NCBI GenBank assembly: GCA_029964075.1
Contig: CM057140.1
Span: 14,712,643 to 14,776,642 of the forward strand
Source of the DNA: Patiria pectinifera
Lineage: Eukaryota > Echinodermata > Asteroidea > Valvatida > Asterinidae
Direction of reading: 5' to 3'
DNA: 64,000 nt
Below, in pieces: positions 24,519-37,886 of this stretch (within the stretch, counting starts at the first letter, position 1; each line of letters begins with the position of its first letter). The notes under the pieces were generated by a model. That model was not told the origin of the DNA. It did no database searches and worked only from the letters and a program-made list of their open reading frames with translations. The position numbers and the translations under genes were made by a program.

Positions 24519-27500
24519 GTAAGTACTTGACTTTTTTTCCCTCGCCAAAAAGTTAAAAGTAAAGACTCAACCCTGGTAATATACATGTAGTATAATAACC
24601 CAGGTCCTGTAAAATACACCCAACTGATCATACCAATTCAAACTATAATAATTTTCTGCTACCATTTTTTTTTAAAAGTCTACAACTAGAATTCGTTTTA
24701 CTGTAACCCCCAAGGAGCCCACTTTTGATTTACACACATGTACAAATGTACCACGGCGACAGCTTGCCCCAGACTGTCTGATTAAAAACATTTTAGCAGA
24801 CTCCGATACTGACATGGCTACCAGGATTGGGTTTCATAAAACCTTACTTCTCTCCGAAGACAGAAATCTCCAAACAGGGAAAGAGAGACATTTATTGTCT
24901 GCTAAGTTGTCTTCATGTTCAGTACAATTCACAGAGCAGCTAGTGAAATTGTGAAATTCGTAGACACAGCCATCCCGACCATGGTCTGACAAAAATAAAT
25001 TTTGTGAAAACGAAGTTCGCTGATAGAAACTTAGTTTGAATGAAGCCACATTGAAACAAGGCTTTGAGCTGTATTGTTTTGAGAAATGTACCATCAGGTT
25101 TGCATATTTAAATTAAGAACTTTTCATCAACAATACATTTTGTGAAAACCAAGGACAATGTTCATACGGCATGCCGGTATGTACAGTATTAAAATTAGTT
25201 GCATGGAATCATCAATGAAATTGCCACAAAGCTTTGGGGATTACCGTTTTTAATGAAGCGCCATCTCATTTTCATATTAATGACTGCGTTTTAACAAGAT
25301 AAACATGTGGTCATCATCGGCTATTCAGTTTTTTTGACACAACACCTGTTAAACCATTAAACGGTAATTTGATGTTTTCGTCAGCCTCATTTCAGCCATC
25401 TGTCGTCCTTCATGGTCTGATGAATTTTCGTGGGTTCTCTTTGATGAATTCGAAAAAAAAAAATACCTTAAAAAAAGTAAAAATTAAATATCCATTTTGG
25501 CACACTGTATGCTGTAACATGTATGAACAAAGTACTCTGTGTTTATGGAATTCAGGGACATACCGTACATTTACCATGCAAGTTTAGAACTGAATGTGAT
25601 GTTAAAAATGTATTGTGTTTAGAATTGAAAGAAATTATGCATTTGAAGAATGTTATGTGTGCCATAGAGGAGGGATATTTTTTTTTTTTAAATAATCCTT
25701 TTCACTTTACCGTACTCTCTAAATTATATTTCATTCTTAAAATTTCCGATGAATATAAATTTCACACAATTTTATTAGAGTGCAGTGTGTGTGTGTGTGC
25801 GTGTGTGCAGTTCTATTCAGCTGTTATGAACACATGCATTGTAATCCTTTGAGAGATTGTTGCCCATCCATTCCTGTATTGGAAAACAGGTGTATTTGCC
25901 TGTATTGAATGTATTGTGCACTGCCCCACATTGAATGCAGCTCACGCAGGCTAGGAGAATCAAAAGACGACCAAGATCGGATCAATAATTTGAGACCCCT
26001 TCTACCCTACTCTCTTCCTGTTCCCCATCTTCCTGTAGTTTGGGTAAGGGAATTCGAGCGTGTCTCTCGATCCGATCAAAGCGAGTGAGTGCACCTGAGC
26101 TAGGAGGCAGTTTGCATGAGTGAGCTTGTCAGCTTGATCGGCGAATCTTATCTTTGGAAGGGACGGATCGGAGAAATTGCCGGGGACGGGAAAAGCTGTG
26201 TGTGTGTTGTCAAGGGCACAGAGATTCTAAGATTAAGAAAGCCGATCGGAGCCGACAATAATTGACACCGAGGCAAGAGGAGATTAGAACTGTGTGGAAG
26301 TGGGGCAGCGACAACGAAGCAAATCAATAGTCTTCCCTTCTGTGAGCGGGAAATTGCTCTCTGGGTAAACAAGCCTGCCGAGAGGACAGACGAGGAGATT
26401 GGCTGACATGTGTTTCCCTTCTCACTCGGCTCAGGTTGTTTTTGCACATCTACCTTCTTTTTGTCTTTCTTCAAGTTGGGTGGGGATCTGCTGATCGGAA
26501 ACTGATGAGTTATGTGAGCACTTGCACATCACTAGGATGCGTGTGTGCTCTACGCAAGACGGCCTCTTTAAAGTGCGAGGATATTAAAGAGGCAAGTTGG
26601 TCATAACTCGGACAGCTCTGTGCCGGGGTTGGGAATTAATCAGGATTGTTGCTCAGGTCATCGTCGCCAGACAGAGGAATTTAGTATAGTGCGACTGTGT
26701 ATAGGTGTTTTTAATTTTTAGCTAGCTGCAGAAATCATATGTGACTGATTGGCTGGAGCTTGTTGTTGCTGGTTCGTTTAATAGGAAACGAAAGGGAGGA
26801 GCCTGGATTCGTTATTGTGTAAGCACAAACAAGTGGAGTTCACTGTAAAGTATGTCAGGCGTATCTGCCATATGGACTGGTAGTACATGTACATTGTACC
26901 TGTAGATGTGCCGTCTAGACAGTGTTTCATGGATCTCGGAGCCTCCTGTTTCTATCATTGCTGAGGGTTGGTGTCTCACAACAACGCAGTGTAGTCAGCC
27001 TGGATGTTGTAAACTTTTCTTCAAACACTTCAAATTTGAGAAGTATTGGAAATTAAAATTACTGATTGTTTTTTTGTACTGTAGATGTACCAACACAACC
27101 AACCAGTTGCTGTGTTCTTCCTATTCTGCAGTGCTTCTTTGCATTTCTTCAAAACAACCTGTAGTGCTTTTTCAAGCTTAGTCCGTGAATTTACTTCTGA
27201 TACATGTATATCTCTTCAAAAAAACTCTGCTAGATTTTCACCTGTAACAATTTTGGAAGACTCCTTTTTGTTTGAGCTCCAAATTCTGCCTGTGGGACAA
27301 CCTGACACTTCAAAAAACCCAAGGAAAGGTCAGCTGTGTGGACGGAGTTTAAGTCGCACAAATTCAGTCCGACTGTGGCTGTACAAACATTGCCAGCCCA
27401 GCCATTGATGTGATGCCCAAAGGTATTTTCTCTCCGCATTGAACGTCAAACCAGCCAAAACTAAATCAGCTGGGAAAAAATCTCATGCGAGAACAGGGAT

Positions 27501-29678
27501 AATCGCTCAGCAGTCCACATTACTGAATGGACCACCTAGTGCTTTCCTGACTACTTGACTACTTTTGGTGATTTCTTGAAGATGTGAGGTCTTGATGATG
27601 TACGAACATCTGTAGTTTGCAGCCTGGCAGCCTGAAGTCAGTTAACCGTCTCCTGTTTTTGGGCGCAGTGTTTCTGCCACCTGTCGTCTGTGATTCCTGT
27701 CGGTTCCGTCACTACCTTGGAGTTCACACCATCGCAACTTCATGCGCCTTGTTCCAATTTCTTGTTTAGGGAGCTAGGAAAACAATTGTATCCTTTTTCT
27801 TCTGAACATTTTACCGTGGTGTAAGATGATGTTAAACAGGTGGGGGAGGGGGGGGGGGGGGTTTAAATGGGGAAATTTGTCTCAGGATGCGGGTGTGATA
27901 CGTGTAGGTGTGCAGACATAATATGATGCATGTACCACTACATTGTAGGTGTGCAGACAAAATATGAGAGCAGGCTAAGCTATGAAGGGCAAGTTTTTAT
28001 AGTGCAGTTTCAAGCAACTAGGGAGGTTTTTAATGCAAGGATTCTGTGAATATTGAAAAGTAAGACATCTGAAAAAAATACGCCCTCTCCCTACCATATT
28101 TCTAACACACATGTAGAGATGTGAATACAAAGTTATAAAATGCAAACTAGAAGTCTTGAAGTATATTAATGTGACTAAGTAAACCAAAACCTTACAGGAT
28201 GGTGCAGACATTAACAAGAATTATTTGGTCGTCTGCAATTTTGCTGAATTTCTCAAGTTTACCATTCATGTACATTTGCATGCTTTGGGCAAACTTTGTT
28301 CTATCATATCTGAACCCTCAGGCATCCTGTCAGTGTACTTTACAATCAGTTCCAACTTTGCAGGAATCGTTCCAGCCCAGCCCTTCCTTTCCTCCCCTGG
28401 GTTTCAGGCTGCAGGTCCCGTGCCGAATTATCCAGTCGACGCGCAACCGAAACGGCTCGCGCAAAAAAAGAGACAAACAATTTGATCCTTCAATTAACTC
28501 CGTTGCTGGGAATATGGTTCGCATTACTTCCCCTTTTTGACGAGTTCCTTGACGCAATTCTGCATGACGAAAACCCTTCTGGGAATGATTTACATGGAAA
28601 TTGCTGTCAGTTGATAGCCCCTATTGGTTTGTGTGAATCCCCTAGAGCTATTTTATTAACTTTTCCTCTGTGTCTGATACTGAATTTCCTTTCGGCAAGG
28701 TACGGAAGCCGTGGGCAAGTAATAACTAAGAGAAATTTAAGCACCGAGTTTTACAGACAAGTTTGCTTATTTGCCCAATTTGTCTGTTTGTTTGTGTGGA
28801 TCCCCGAGAGTTACTTTTGATTAGGTTTTCCTCTCTGTTTATACCGAGTTCTCCTCGCCACAGGCTTGTCTTCGTCAAGTAACATGCCAGTAACCATGGT
28901 GATAGCCAGGAGAAATTTATACCAGCATCCAGTTCTGTGAACTAGTTTATTTGCACACTTGTTCATTCCTTGATCCTCCTTCAAGGCAAAACTTACAAAA
29001 AAATTTGCATTTGTAATGATCTTGCTGCGTAGTAAACGTGTGTACATGTACACAGCTACATGTACATACATGTAGGGTGACTTTTGACAAATCCCTGTTA
29101 TATCCAATGTTAATCAGGTTTATATGGAAGTGTAGATAGGACATGGGTAACTTTAGACAAATTCCTGTTACAATGTATGTCCAATGTCAATCAGGTTTAT
29201 CAGTTAATCTCATAAAATGTGCATTTATTTATTTCCGACAAATTTCTCCTTCATAACAAGCATAATGAGAGAACCTCAGTCAGCAAAAAAAATGTGCATC
29301 TTGAACATTCCAGCAGTATTATTAAACCAATGGTTATCCTATTGAAAACAATTTTTTACTTTACACATCGAAAGCAACAGAGAACCGTTTTGAAATGATT
29401 TTGTTACGAGGCTGTGTCAGTTCACATGCAATCTGCATGTACCATCACCAAACCACCACCTTGCCAAGAAAAGCACCTGTCGTCTTACAGACCTGTGGAA
29501 AATTGGTCCACACACTCCCACAGGGGGCTGGGGAGAAATTACGGCCTCAATCGATCGCAATAAAACACCGATCTCATTTCCCTGTTTGTCAGCTATCCCT
29601 TTCAATTTACCGAAGCCGCGGCGCGGTCCGAGCAGGCACAGGAAGATTCCCCAAGAACTGGGTCAATTGGGATGGGCA

Positions 29679-29692
29679 GTTGCCCTGGCAAC
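29679..29692. promoter_or_regulatory. RFX X-box-like palindrome
   Basis: GTTGCCCTGGCAAC matches the palindromic RFX site at all half-site positions. It lies in the long DPY19L3 intron, within a 250-base segment less AT-rich than its surroundings. Function is not shown. Confidence 0.35.
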
Positions 29693-30464
29693 GGCACATT
29701 GGGGGCAATTAATTGATTGGATGGTGCGGCGTCACCTGATCTGAACACATTTGCTGGGAAATCGTAAACTACGGTTGATTTCATTATTTGGCACATGTTC
29801 CTCTGGGTTTTTGTTCCAGGGTTCTATTTTGTGTTTATGCTGGACCTAAGAAAGTTAAAAAAAACCTTAAAAAAACCTAAAAAAAACCAAAGACCATGTC
29901 GATCAAACATTTTTGGTGGTTGCTTTAAAGACTGGCCAACAGGAATAAGAATATGATGTTTTTTTTTTTTTTTTAAATGAAATATTCCATATTTTTAATA
30001 AATATTACTTTACCAAGACAAATTTGTTTTTTTCTCTTTTCTTTCAAGCTCCGATTTACATTCCCTTGACTTGACTACCCGCTCCCCCTTCAAGCTTTCT
30101 TCTTACTTTGGCTAAGTAGCGTGGGTGCTCTCGTCAATCTTACAGAGGGCAGTCCGGACACTGGCCCAGCTAATGCGCTTCTTGATGAAACGCGGCACGT
30201 CCATTTGTCATGCCGCCCCGGCAAGGGGGAATATTAAAAGACGTAAGTGGGTCACGCTGCCCATGCTCACCATGTATCTATGTCACTCCCCGTGGGGAGG
30301 TATATTCTCGGATCAAGGGTTCTCGGAGGATCAAAGAGAGGTACTTTCATTGGAATTTGAAGGGGGGGGGGGGGGGACTCTAAATCATGACGGCCTTCCC
30401 AAAAGTATTTATGGGTGATGACAGTGCATTTGAGATCCCCAATCAGCTCAAAATCGGCTCAAAA

Positions 30465-30925
30465 GTGCAAGGGGCAATGTCATGAAAAATATTGCTTAGC
30501 AAATTGATGTGCTTAGCAGAAAATAGCCATTGCATGGCATCTTGGCTAGTGCAGATATTTTCTGCGCTTAACAACTTTCCGTGCTCCGTGAAATGTGACT
30601 GGTTACCAGTCAAATGCCATTTGATGTTCATTGGTTGTAACTGGTGCTCAGCTGACTTCTGCTCAGCACATTATGTTGTGGTTATCCTGGTTATGAGCCC
30701 CATGTACTACATTGTATTACATTGTATTACATTGTGTTTATTCAATGAAGATTCCATAACACCATAGTGCTGGGGCTGTTTTGGGTGCTACAGTGAGTAC
30801 TAGTAATATCGCTTAGCAAATTGATGTGCTTAGCAGAAAATATAGTTTATTCAATGAAGAATCAGTAACACTATAGAGTGCTGGGGCTGTTTTGGGCGCT
30901 ACAGTGAGTACTAATACTACTAGTA
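30465..30925. repeat. GCTTAGCA-type dispersed repeat with local duplication
   Basis: GCTTAGCAAATTGATGTGCT, with the GCTTAGCAGAAAATA-type continuation, occurs at about 30495 and again at about 30811. GTGCTGGGGCTGTTTTGGG is found at about 30767 and 30881. A related region with CTAAGCAGAAAATACTGC is at 35617-35780. Confidence 0.6.
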
Positions 30926-33900
30926 ATAGGGATTAGGCAGGGCGGATTGGGGCGACTAAAGGGTTAAATGGTGCTCACAGAGTTAGGTTCGGTTTATCTG
31001 TTTGCCAAGCAAAATGGTTGTAAACTATTGGCTCCGTGCGCAAACAATTGAGGGTTGCTTTCTGGTTTGTGTGCCTGTATAGCGAAGTACGCACGCCTTG
31101 TTTTATTCAGAATGTGCATAAAGCCACAGCCTCTTCACATGAACGTCAGGCCTCGTCGGCAGTGCATTCAAATGTCACTTAATAGTGTCTACCCCAACTC
31201 TCCCTCCCTTATCGTTGAGGGGGTACTTGTGCTCGGAGGCCATTGAGGGTGCTAATTAATTCCCCCATCAGGAGCCAGGAAATCGCACTTTTCCGACCTG
31301 CTGTTGGGCAAGATAGGAAAACTGGACTAGTAAACACAATTACACTAAGCAAATTTAGAAATGCACATCAAAACAGAAATTTTTTTTGGAAGGGAGTTGG
31401 AAAACTAGAAACCGCTTTTGGGCAGGAAATTTCGTCCCAGGTAGCCAGACAGCCCGTGGGCCATAGGGGAATTTGTCTGACATTTGAGACGGGATGGAGG
31501 AAAGGCTGGTTTTTGTTTTTGAGACGGAAAACGATCAGGCCCACGGTTCCAGTACATTTGCGTGTGTAATTGGCTTTTGCTGCTGTGCTGTTGAGGTATT
31601 TTGGAAAGGAAGGTCGTAAAACCATGAATGGATTGAGTAGCCTGCTCATAGGTTGGATGTCTTTAGGATGCCCTGTTTTTAATGCTTTTTTATATTAATG
31701 ACAGAGCTACCTGTAACATGGATACCCAAATTTATCAAAATTGTTAGTACGTTTGATTCCCAATTTTCCTATTGAAACCTCACTCTTGTTTTATTAGAGC
31801 AAAGTCAAACTTCTGTCCGTTCTGAAGTATGAACCCACTCTAACACATTTTGATACAAATAGAAGCTCCAGCCTTTACCAAGTACAGTTTTTACTCTCTT
31901 TTGGAATACTTTTTTTTTCAAGCGAGACGTGGCCCAAAGTCGAGAGACAGATATAAAAGGGGCCTTTGTTGCCAAAAAGAGACCCCTTAGGATACCCTGG
32001 GATAGCCACCTACCCGAACGAAATAATTCCCCCTTGTGTCTAACCCCCACTCCCCCCAAGAACTCTCGCAGCCCTGAGAAGAAAGATACACAGGAAACCG
32101 AATCTGACTCATATCGCCTAGAGAGAGTTTGGTCTGTGTTCTAAATCGGGAACTTGCCCCTTGCTCTCCATTCCCCCCCCCCCCCCCCCCCCCCCTTCGC
32201 TCCACAGCCCATCAAAAATTGCCAGAGCACTTAGCCGTGGCTCTGAGGGGCTTCTAGAGAGCTCGAGGTGTTGAAGGAAATCTCGGTTGGAGAGTTTTCG
32301 GGGGCCAGGAGGTGTGCAGTTCAGGAAAGGATCCATTTGAGCCCTGCCATTACGATGGTGGACGTGTGGGGTAAACTGCCGGTACCGCAGAGCCTTCTAG
32401 CCAATTGTATCGACTTGATGTGTTGATTTTGCTGTCTGCTCTTGGGGATGGGAACATTTTTAATGTGTTTGGATTGAAGCATTGTGTGTCTTCGGTACTT
32501 GTCCCATTGTGTCTTACGTGGAGAAATTTGTAATGGATTGTGAGTACTAATTCCTTGGTCTGCTTGTCTGCGGCAGAGTTTCATGACTTCTCGCTTTTTC
32601 TCTGTTGTCATCTTGCTTTGATGCTTTTCTCTTTTGTTTTTGAGTAGGCTAAATTGTGGATTCATTGTCCATTTCTGTACTTTTGCAATGTGTGGGAACA
32701 TTGTAAGTAACATACCTTTGTCATACATTTGTGAAAACTCCAACATTATGTTATGATTACTAAATTTTTGCTCAGACATTTCTTGTTACTTAATTCTAGT
32801 TTTCCACTTGAGGTTGCCCTTGTAATCGCATCATTTAGGCCTATCAGTTGGATACGTAACACATATTGTCAAAAGGTATGAAGGTTTTATTTTAATTCCC
32901 AGTCATCAATTTCCTTACTACCGTAAGCAGGTTGGACGTACGGATTGTCAGTTTTCTCATAATGGAACAAGTTGTTCCTCTTTTGTAGCCAGTGTTGCAG
33001 ATTTCCTTGCGGAAAACTGTTATTTGTAAAGATTTGCATGCGCACACTTTCCTCGTCGAAAAGAAATTGTTTGGACTACCGTACCTTTTTTAATATGAAA
33101 GTCGACTGGGACTTCGTATGACTGTAACTTGTTTGCCTTGAAAATGCATTACCTCGGTAATGCAAATATACAGATAGCAAAACGTCTGAATTTGTAAAAG
33201 TGCGTACCGGGAGCTTATTTATTTTCAATCTGCCTGTATTTATCCTCTGAAATTGCTCCTGGTGTGTTGTAATGGAACAAACATTTGCAACTGTCAGATG
33301 TTATTATTCATTGATAAACAGTTATTTGACATTGATGTGTAATAGCATTTATTCTGGCTAGCTACGGTAAACATGTACACACGTATACACTGTGGAATTG
33401 GTTTTGGATGGCTATTCCTGTTGTGATACTGAAGGCATTTTTCAGACAGAGAAAATAGCATTTTGTATCCTGCTTTTCTACAAGTTTCGAGTAATTTTGA
33501 AAGACTGTTTGATGGTGCACCTTAACCTGATATAATTTAGAAGCATTTTCTTGTTACCTAAGTACTCTTGAAGTGGGTTGACATTAGACACGGCATAAAA
33601 AACCAGTAAGTTGGCTGGTCCAGTGGTCTATTTTCCTTCCCTTCTGGTTTTTGTCAAGGGATCTGACGTCTTTTATTGAATCAATTTTCTGACTATGTTT
33701 TTTAAATTTTTTTATTTGGTCAAAAAACGGCCTTCCCCCTGGAAAAGTTGGAACTTCCTCTATTGTTCTAGAACTTTGTCCCCAAGGTGCTCGTAGGACT
33801 ATTGTCATAATTAAGTTGGACGGCGGTTTCCTGAAAACCTGCACAGTGTCTCCTGAATGTGAATCACAAGACAAAGTCGCTGTGAAAGATAAGTCTGGAA

Positions 33901-34689
33901 AAAATTTTAAATTTTTTTTCAGAGTTTGGAACAATGGCTTGTGGTTTTTCTCAAGTTTGCATCAATCAGCGATTTGCTATTAAGAGGTTGGTAATGCGGT
34001 TCGATTTGCGGTTTGAGGTAGGGGGTCTGCCTTAAGGCCAGGGGTTTGTAGTCAGGGGTCTTAAAAAACCCTGAGATTTGGCACCTGTTGCAGTAATTTG
34101 ATTGGAATCTCAGCGGGAAGCGGAAATTTTTAGTTTTATTTTGAGTTGTCCTGGAAGTTTTATTTACAATAGCAAGAGGCAGGGTTTAGTACCAAAACAC
34201 ACTGTGAGAGCATTGACTAATGGGATTCCTCCTTGCAGTTTGCAGGACAACAGATCTGCAGTGTAGGATCTTAGAAGGGCTGTGATTGGTCCACAGTTTT
34301 ATTGACCTTCTTGTGTTGATTTCCTGTCAGAGTGGACAGTGGTGATTTGCAGCTGAATTGACCAATCACGTTTGTTGGTTTATATTATAGGATGTCAGGG
34401 ATCAAATAAGGTTCGTGATTGGTATATTTTTTCTTGAACTCAGCTGGTTGGATGATATTTTAAAAATATTTTTAAAATGACCAGTCACAATTTTTTTGTC
34501 ATGGAGAATTTTTTTTTTGGCGTTAATTGGATCACTGACCAATCACATGCCTCCTTTCATTCTGTAGAAACAGCAGGTTCTTAGAATGTCACCAATTGGG
34601 CAAAAGTTCTGTTGACCTTGATGCATTGCGTAATTGTAGCAGCACACATAGGAAGTGTTATCTATGCTCACAATGAACTGACCAGTAGT

Positions 34690-34835
34690 TTATACCAGTA
34701 TTTCTATGGCCAGCCAAATGTAACAATGACTAGCATTCTATGCAAAAGTTAACTTAAAGTGAACTGGTTATTTATATTTCTATGGCCAGCCAATTGTAAC
34801 GATAACTAGCATTCAATTCAGAAAGTTAAATGCCA
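34690..34835. repeat. Direct duplication, unit about 77 bases
   Basis: TTTCTATGGCCAGCCAAATG at 34701 recurs as TTTCTATGGCCAGCCAATTG at 34778, and both are followed by GTAACRATRACTAGCATTC. Divergence is modest. Confidence 0.65.
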
Positions 34836-37261
34836 CATTGGAGGTCATATGCATTCAACTGATTACCTTGGTCCAAAAAGAAAATGAAAGGACGTTCTGC
34901 GCGGTGCGTCGCAAGAATTTCAGGCATTTCAGTATCCTGTTAATATAGGGTATTCCCACCCCCCTTCTTTTCTTTTTCCCCTTTTTTGTTCAAATGGCAG
35001 TCAAAAGTAGTTCAGGGATAAAAGTTGTTCAGACTTACTACAGTTTTTTCTTTGCATTGTGCATGTTCTCTGAGAGTGCAGGGCTTTATTTCACATGAGG
35101 CGCACCATATGCTGTGGCAGCTTGAGAATTTGGGTCACAGTGTACATGTAGCTTTTGGCTTCCTTGGTGTACATTTGTTTTATTACACAAAACAGGAGTG
35201 TGGCATTCAGCAGGCTAGGTAGGTACCGGTCGTATAGATTTTTGAATGGGTTCCAAGTCTAATAATTGAATGATCTTGTGCTGTCACATGCTCATAAAAT
35301 TTCACTGTTACCTAGGAGTCTCAAGTTGCACTTTAGCTGTCATTTTCTCGCAGATGGACTTTATTTCATGTGATCGGAAAGGTCGTGATGTTGATATTGT
35401 GTCGTGCTAATGTGGGAATTTGATAGGTGCTGTGCCATAACCCATGGTTTGGAATTATCCAAATGCCAAAGTTGGCAGAATTTGTTGATGTCATACCAGA
35501 AAATATCAAAAAAATGCAAAAATTGATTTTATTGTTCTGAATACAAACCGTGGAAAGGCAGTGCCCACGTGCACTTTTGTGTGATTACTTTGGGAGGGGG
35601 GCAATATCATGGAGCTTCTAAGCAGAAAATACTGCTTAGAAAATTTATCTACTAAGCAAAAATCAGCTGGGTACCATTCACAAGCGATGCACATCGCATG
35701 GAGTATCGGCTGGTAAGCAGTTTTTGCTAAGCAAGTATTGTACGCGCTTAGCAGATTTATGTACTCAGCAGCATTATGAGATTGGCTCATTAGGTTTTAA
35801 TCTCCGGCCGGACATTAAACAAAGAAAGCCAATTTGCTTTGAAGGGGGAATTACTAATGAAATCACACAAAAAGGTGTGAGACCAGATGGGGCCTTTCTC
35901 ATTCTGCAGTTTAGACGTGTATTTGATTACTCAACATTTGATCCAGCTTGGCTTGATTTGAAATTAAAAATCTCCTTTGACCAAGGACTAGGAAATCATT
36001 TTTACTAGAGTGCCGTGTCAGTGAACCCAGCGCGGCTGCATCTATCCGTCATCACTTTCTCCCAGCTTCGGTTACAGACAATTTGTATGTTAATTTGACT
36101 CGGGGATTGGCTTAGGGACTCCAGAGGGAGCCAGGGGTTTCTCTGGTATGGTTAGTCTGCCAGGACTGGGGGTAATTTGTGGCTGATCAGTAGGCATTAG
36201 GACAGTGTTTGCTTGACAGATGGGCTCTCATAAACAGGTTTTTTTTTTATTCAGGAAAATTTTTGTCTGAGGGGAGATTAGAGTTGGATAAGCTTCTCTT
36301 TTTTTTTTAGTATTAAAATGTAGTTGTTTGCAATTTTGTTAGCATGTTTGTGACAAATAATTCATACAGCACAATGTAGTGAATGACATTTTGAGTGCCT
36401 ATTTTTGCTAAACTTTTTTTTTTCTGTGCCCAAGGATAGTTTTAGTAACTGATAGAAACTGAAGCCTAGAATTTGTTCCCTTGAATTTGTAAAAATTGGC
36501 ATCACACACCTGGGTAAAGCAACCTAGCTTACCCTAGGAGCAAATTCCGGTGCAAATGTCAATTTCACCTCCTTCAGCTCACTTCCTTAACACTTCAAGG
36601 TTGTGACCGACGGATCCCCACCGTGAGATGGAGCAGTCACGCTGACAGATTACATGTACCGCAGCGCTCCCCTCCGCAGACCATGAATCAATTTCGCCAG
36701 ACCTGCCGTGTAACACTCTCCTAATCACCCTCACGTCACGCCACTGACTTGGGTAAATATATCCCCCGCTCAGCTCAGCTCAGCTCGGCTGCCAAAGTGA
36801 CAACCGGACAACGGATTGTGTACAAGTGCATTCCCCACCAAGTGAGGAAAATTGGAGGCGTAGTTTGTTTTGGGACGTTCCCCTTGGTTAGCGTGCGACT
36901 CGAGTTGAAAGCAGCCTGCTGCGCTGAGGCGGAAAGGTTTGCACCTGCGACAAGCTTTGGATCGGTGATCAGATGAAAAGAGACTTGCTACATGCATGTA
37001 ACAGCTTTGAGGACTGGAGTTGGCTGTTTGTTGCCCTAGCTTTTTAGCATTGCGACACGCTGTTCATGTCCTCATAGAGTGTTGGTAAACAGTGAGTCGA
37101 CAGCGCCAGTGACATGCTTGACTGTCTTCAATAGAAGCGATCGCCTCATTGAGATCAGTCCATCGTTGTGATCGTACAAATGTATGTTGCTTTTTCCTTG
37201 AAGTTTTGAGGATGATGTCGTAGTTTTGTGAACTAGTTTTGCATTGTAATGCTTGTTTTGG

Positions 37262-37506
37262 ATTGGAATAGCCACTTCTTTCGGTCGGCAACTTAGTCAA
37301 GTTTTCATCAATACCAGCAGAAATTAACATTACCTCGGTTTTCTCTGCTCCACTGCTGTACTGTGATTGGATAGTTGATATAAGACTACAGTTCTGATTG
37401 GACAGGTTTCAACATTGCTTCAGCCGAGATTTCGGGGGTTATCTCCACTCCACTTGAAACAACAATTCTGATTGGACGACCCACAAGGTAGCGCATTTCT
37501 GATTGG
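37262..37506 (+). promoter_or_regulatory. ATTGG (inverted CCAAT) cluster before DPY19L3 exon B
   Basis: ATTGG occurs at 37262, 37366, 37397, 37471 and 37502, three of them within TCTGATTGGAC. Inverted CCAAT boxes bind NF-Y and are typical of promoters without a TATA box. The cluster ends about 70 bases before the exon B start codon. This supports a separate promoter; binding itself is inference. Confidence 0.55.
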
Positions 37507-37574
37507 ACGGCACTTCAATATTCTTGGTTACATTTTATCAGAGGATTGCAAACTCAAATAAAAATTTTTTAAAG

Positions 37575-37886
37575 ATGGGTCGGAGAGATAATGGCAACGG
37601 ACGAAAACGGAACTCTGCCGTCACTAACGGATATCATAAACATATCAACAACAACAACCACCATCATCATCACCATGGGAAATCCAACGGATATGAGCCA
37701 CCAATCCGGAACGGAAAAACCCACTTCCCCTCCCGGACTTCCAAACAAAATGGCCATCAGTCCGCGGCATGGACTAACTACGTATCGCTGGTCTTTGGCT
37801 TCGCTTTGGCGGTGTATTTGGGATATCGCAACGCCTGCTATATCAACAACCTACATGAGAACCGGCTGTGGTTCTCAAACATCAAG
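37575..37886 (+). CDS. DPY19L3: DPY19L3 alternative first coding exon B
   Basis: A 312-base exon (104 codons, phase 0) ends at ATCAAG/GTAACT. It encodes a basic, Asn/His-rich cytoplasmic tail, one membrane helix (YVSLVFGFALAVYLGY) and LHENRLWFSNIK. It serves the same role as exon A but shares little sequence except the last 12 residues. No clear splice acceptor lies just upstream, and an ATTGG-rich region does, so it is read as a true first exon with its own promoter. Confidence 0.85.

Larger units (their letters stand above)
24519..37574 (+). other. Long DPY19L3 intron between alternative first exons
   Basis: No coding exon was found. It includes homopolymer tracts (C at 32167-32195, G at 27846-27860 and 30361-30375), GCTTAGCA-containing repeats (30470-30930 and 35600-35780), a GTGATTGGT/ACCAATCAC cluster (34281-34547), a near-perfect X-box palindrome at 29679, an 80-base direct duplication near 29070-29210 and a 77-base one near 34700-34835. 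Confidence 0.5.

Noticed and set aside
32167-32195. Meaningful poly-C motif
   Set aside because: Simple homopolymer; its length may also be unreliable in sequencing.
32321-32779. 152-codon minus-strand open frame
   Set aside because: It has no domain, no conserved motif, AT-biased composition and lies in a long intron; regarded as chance.
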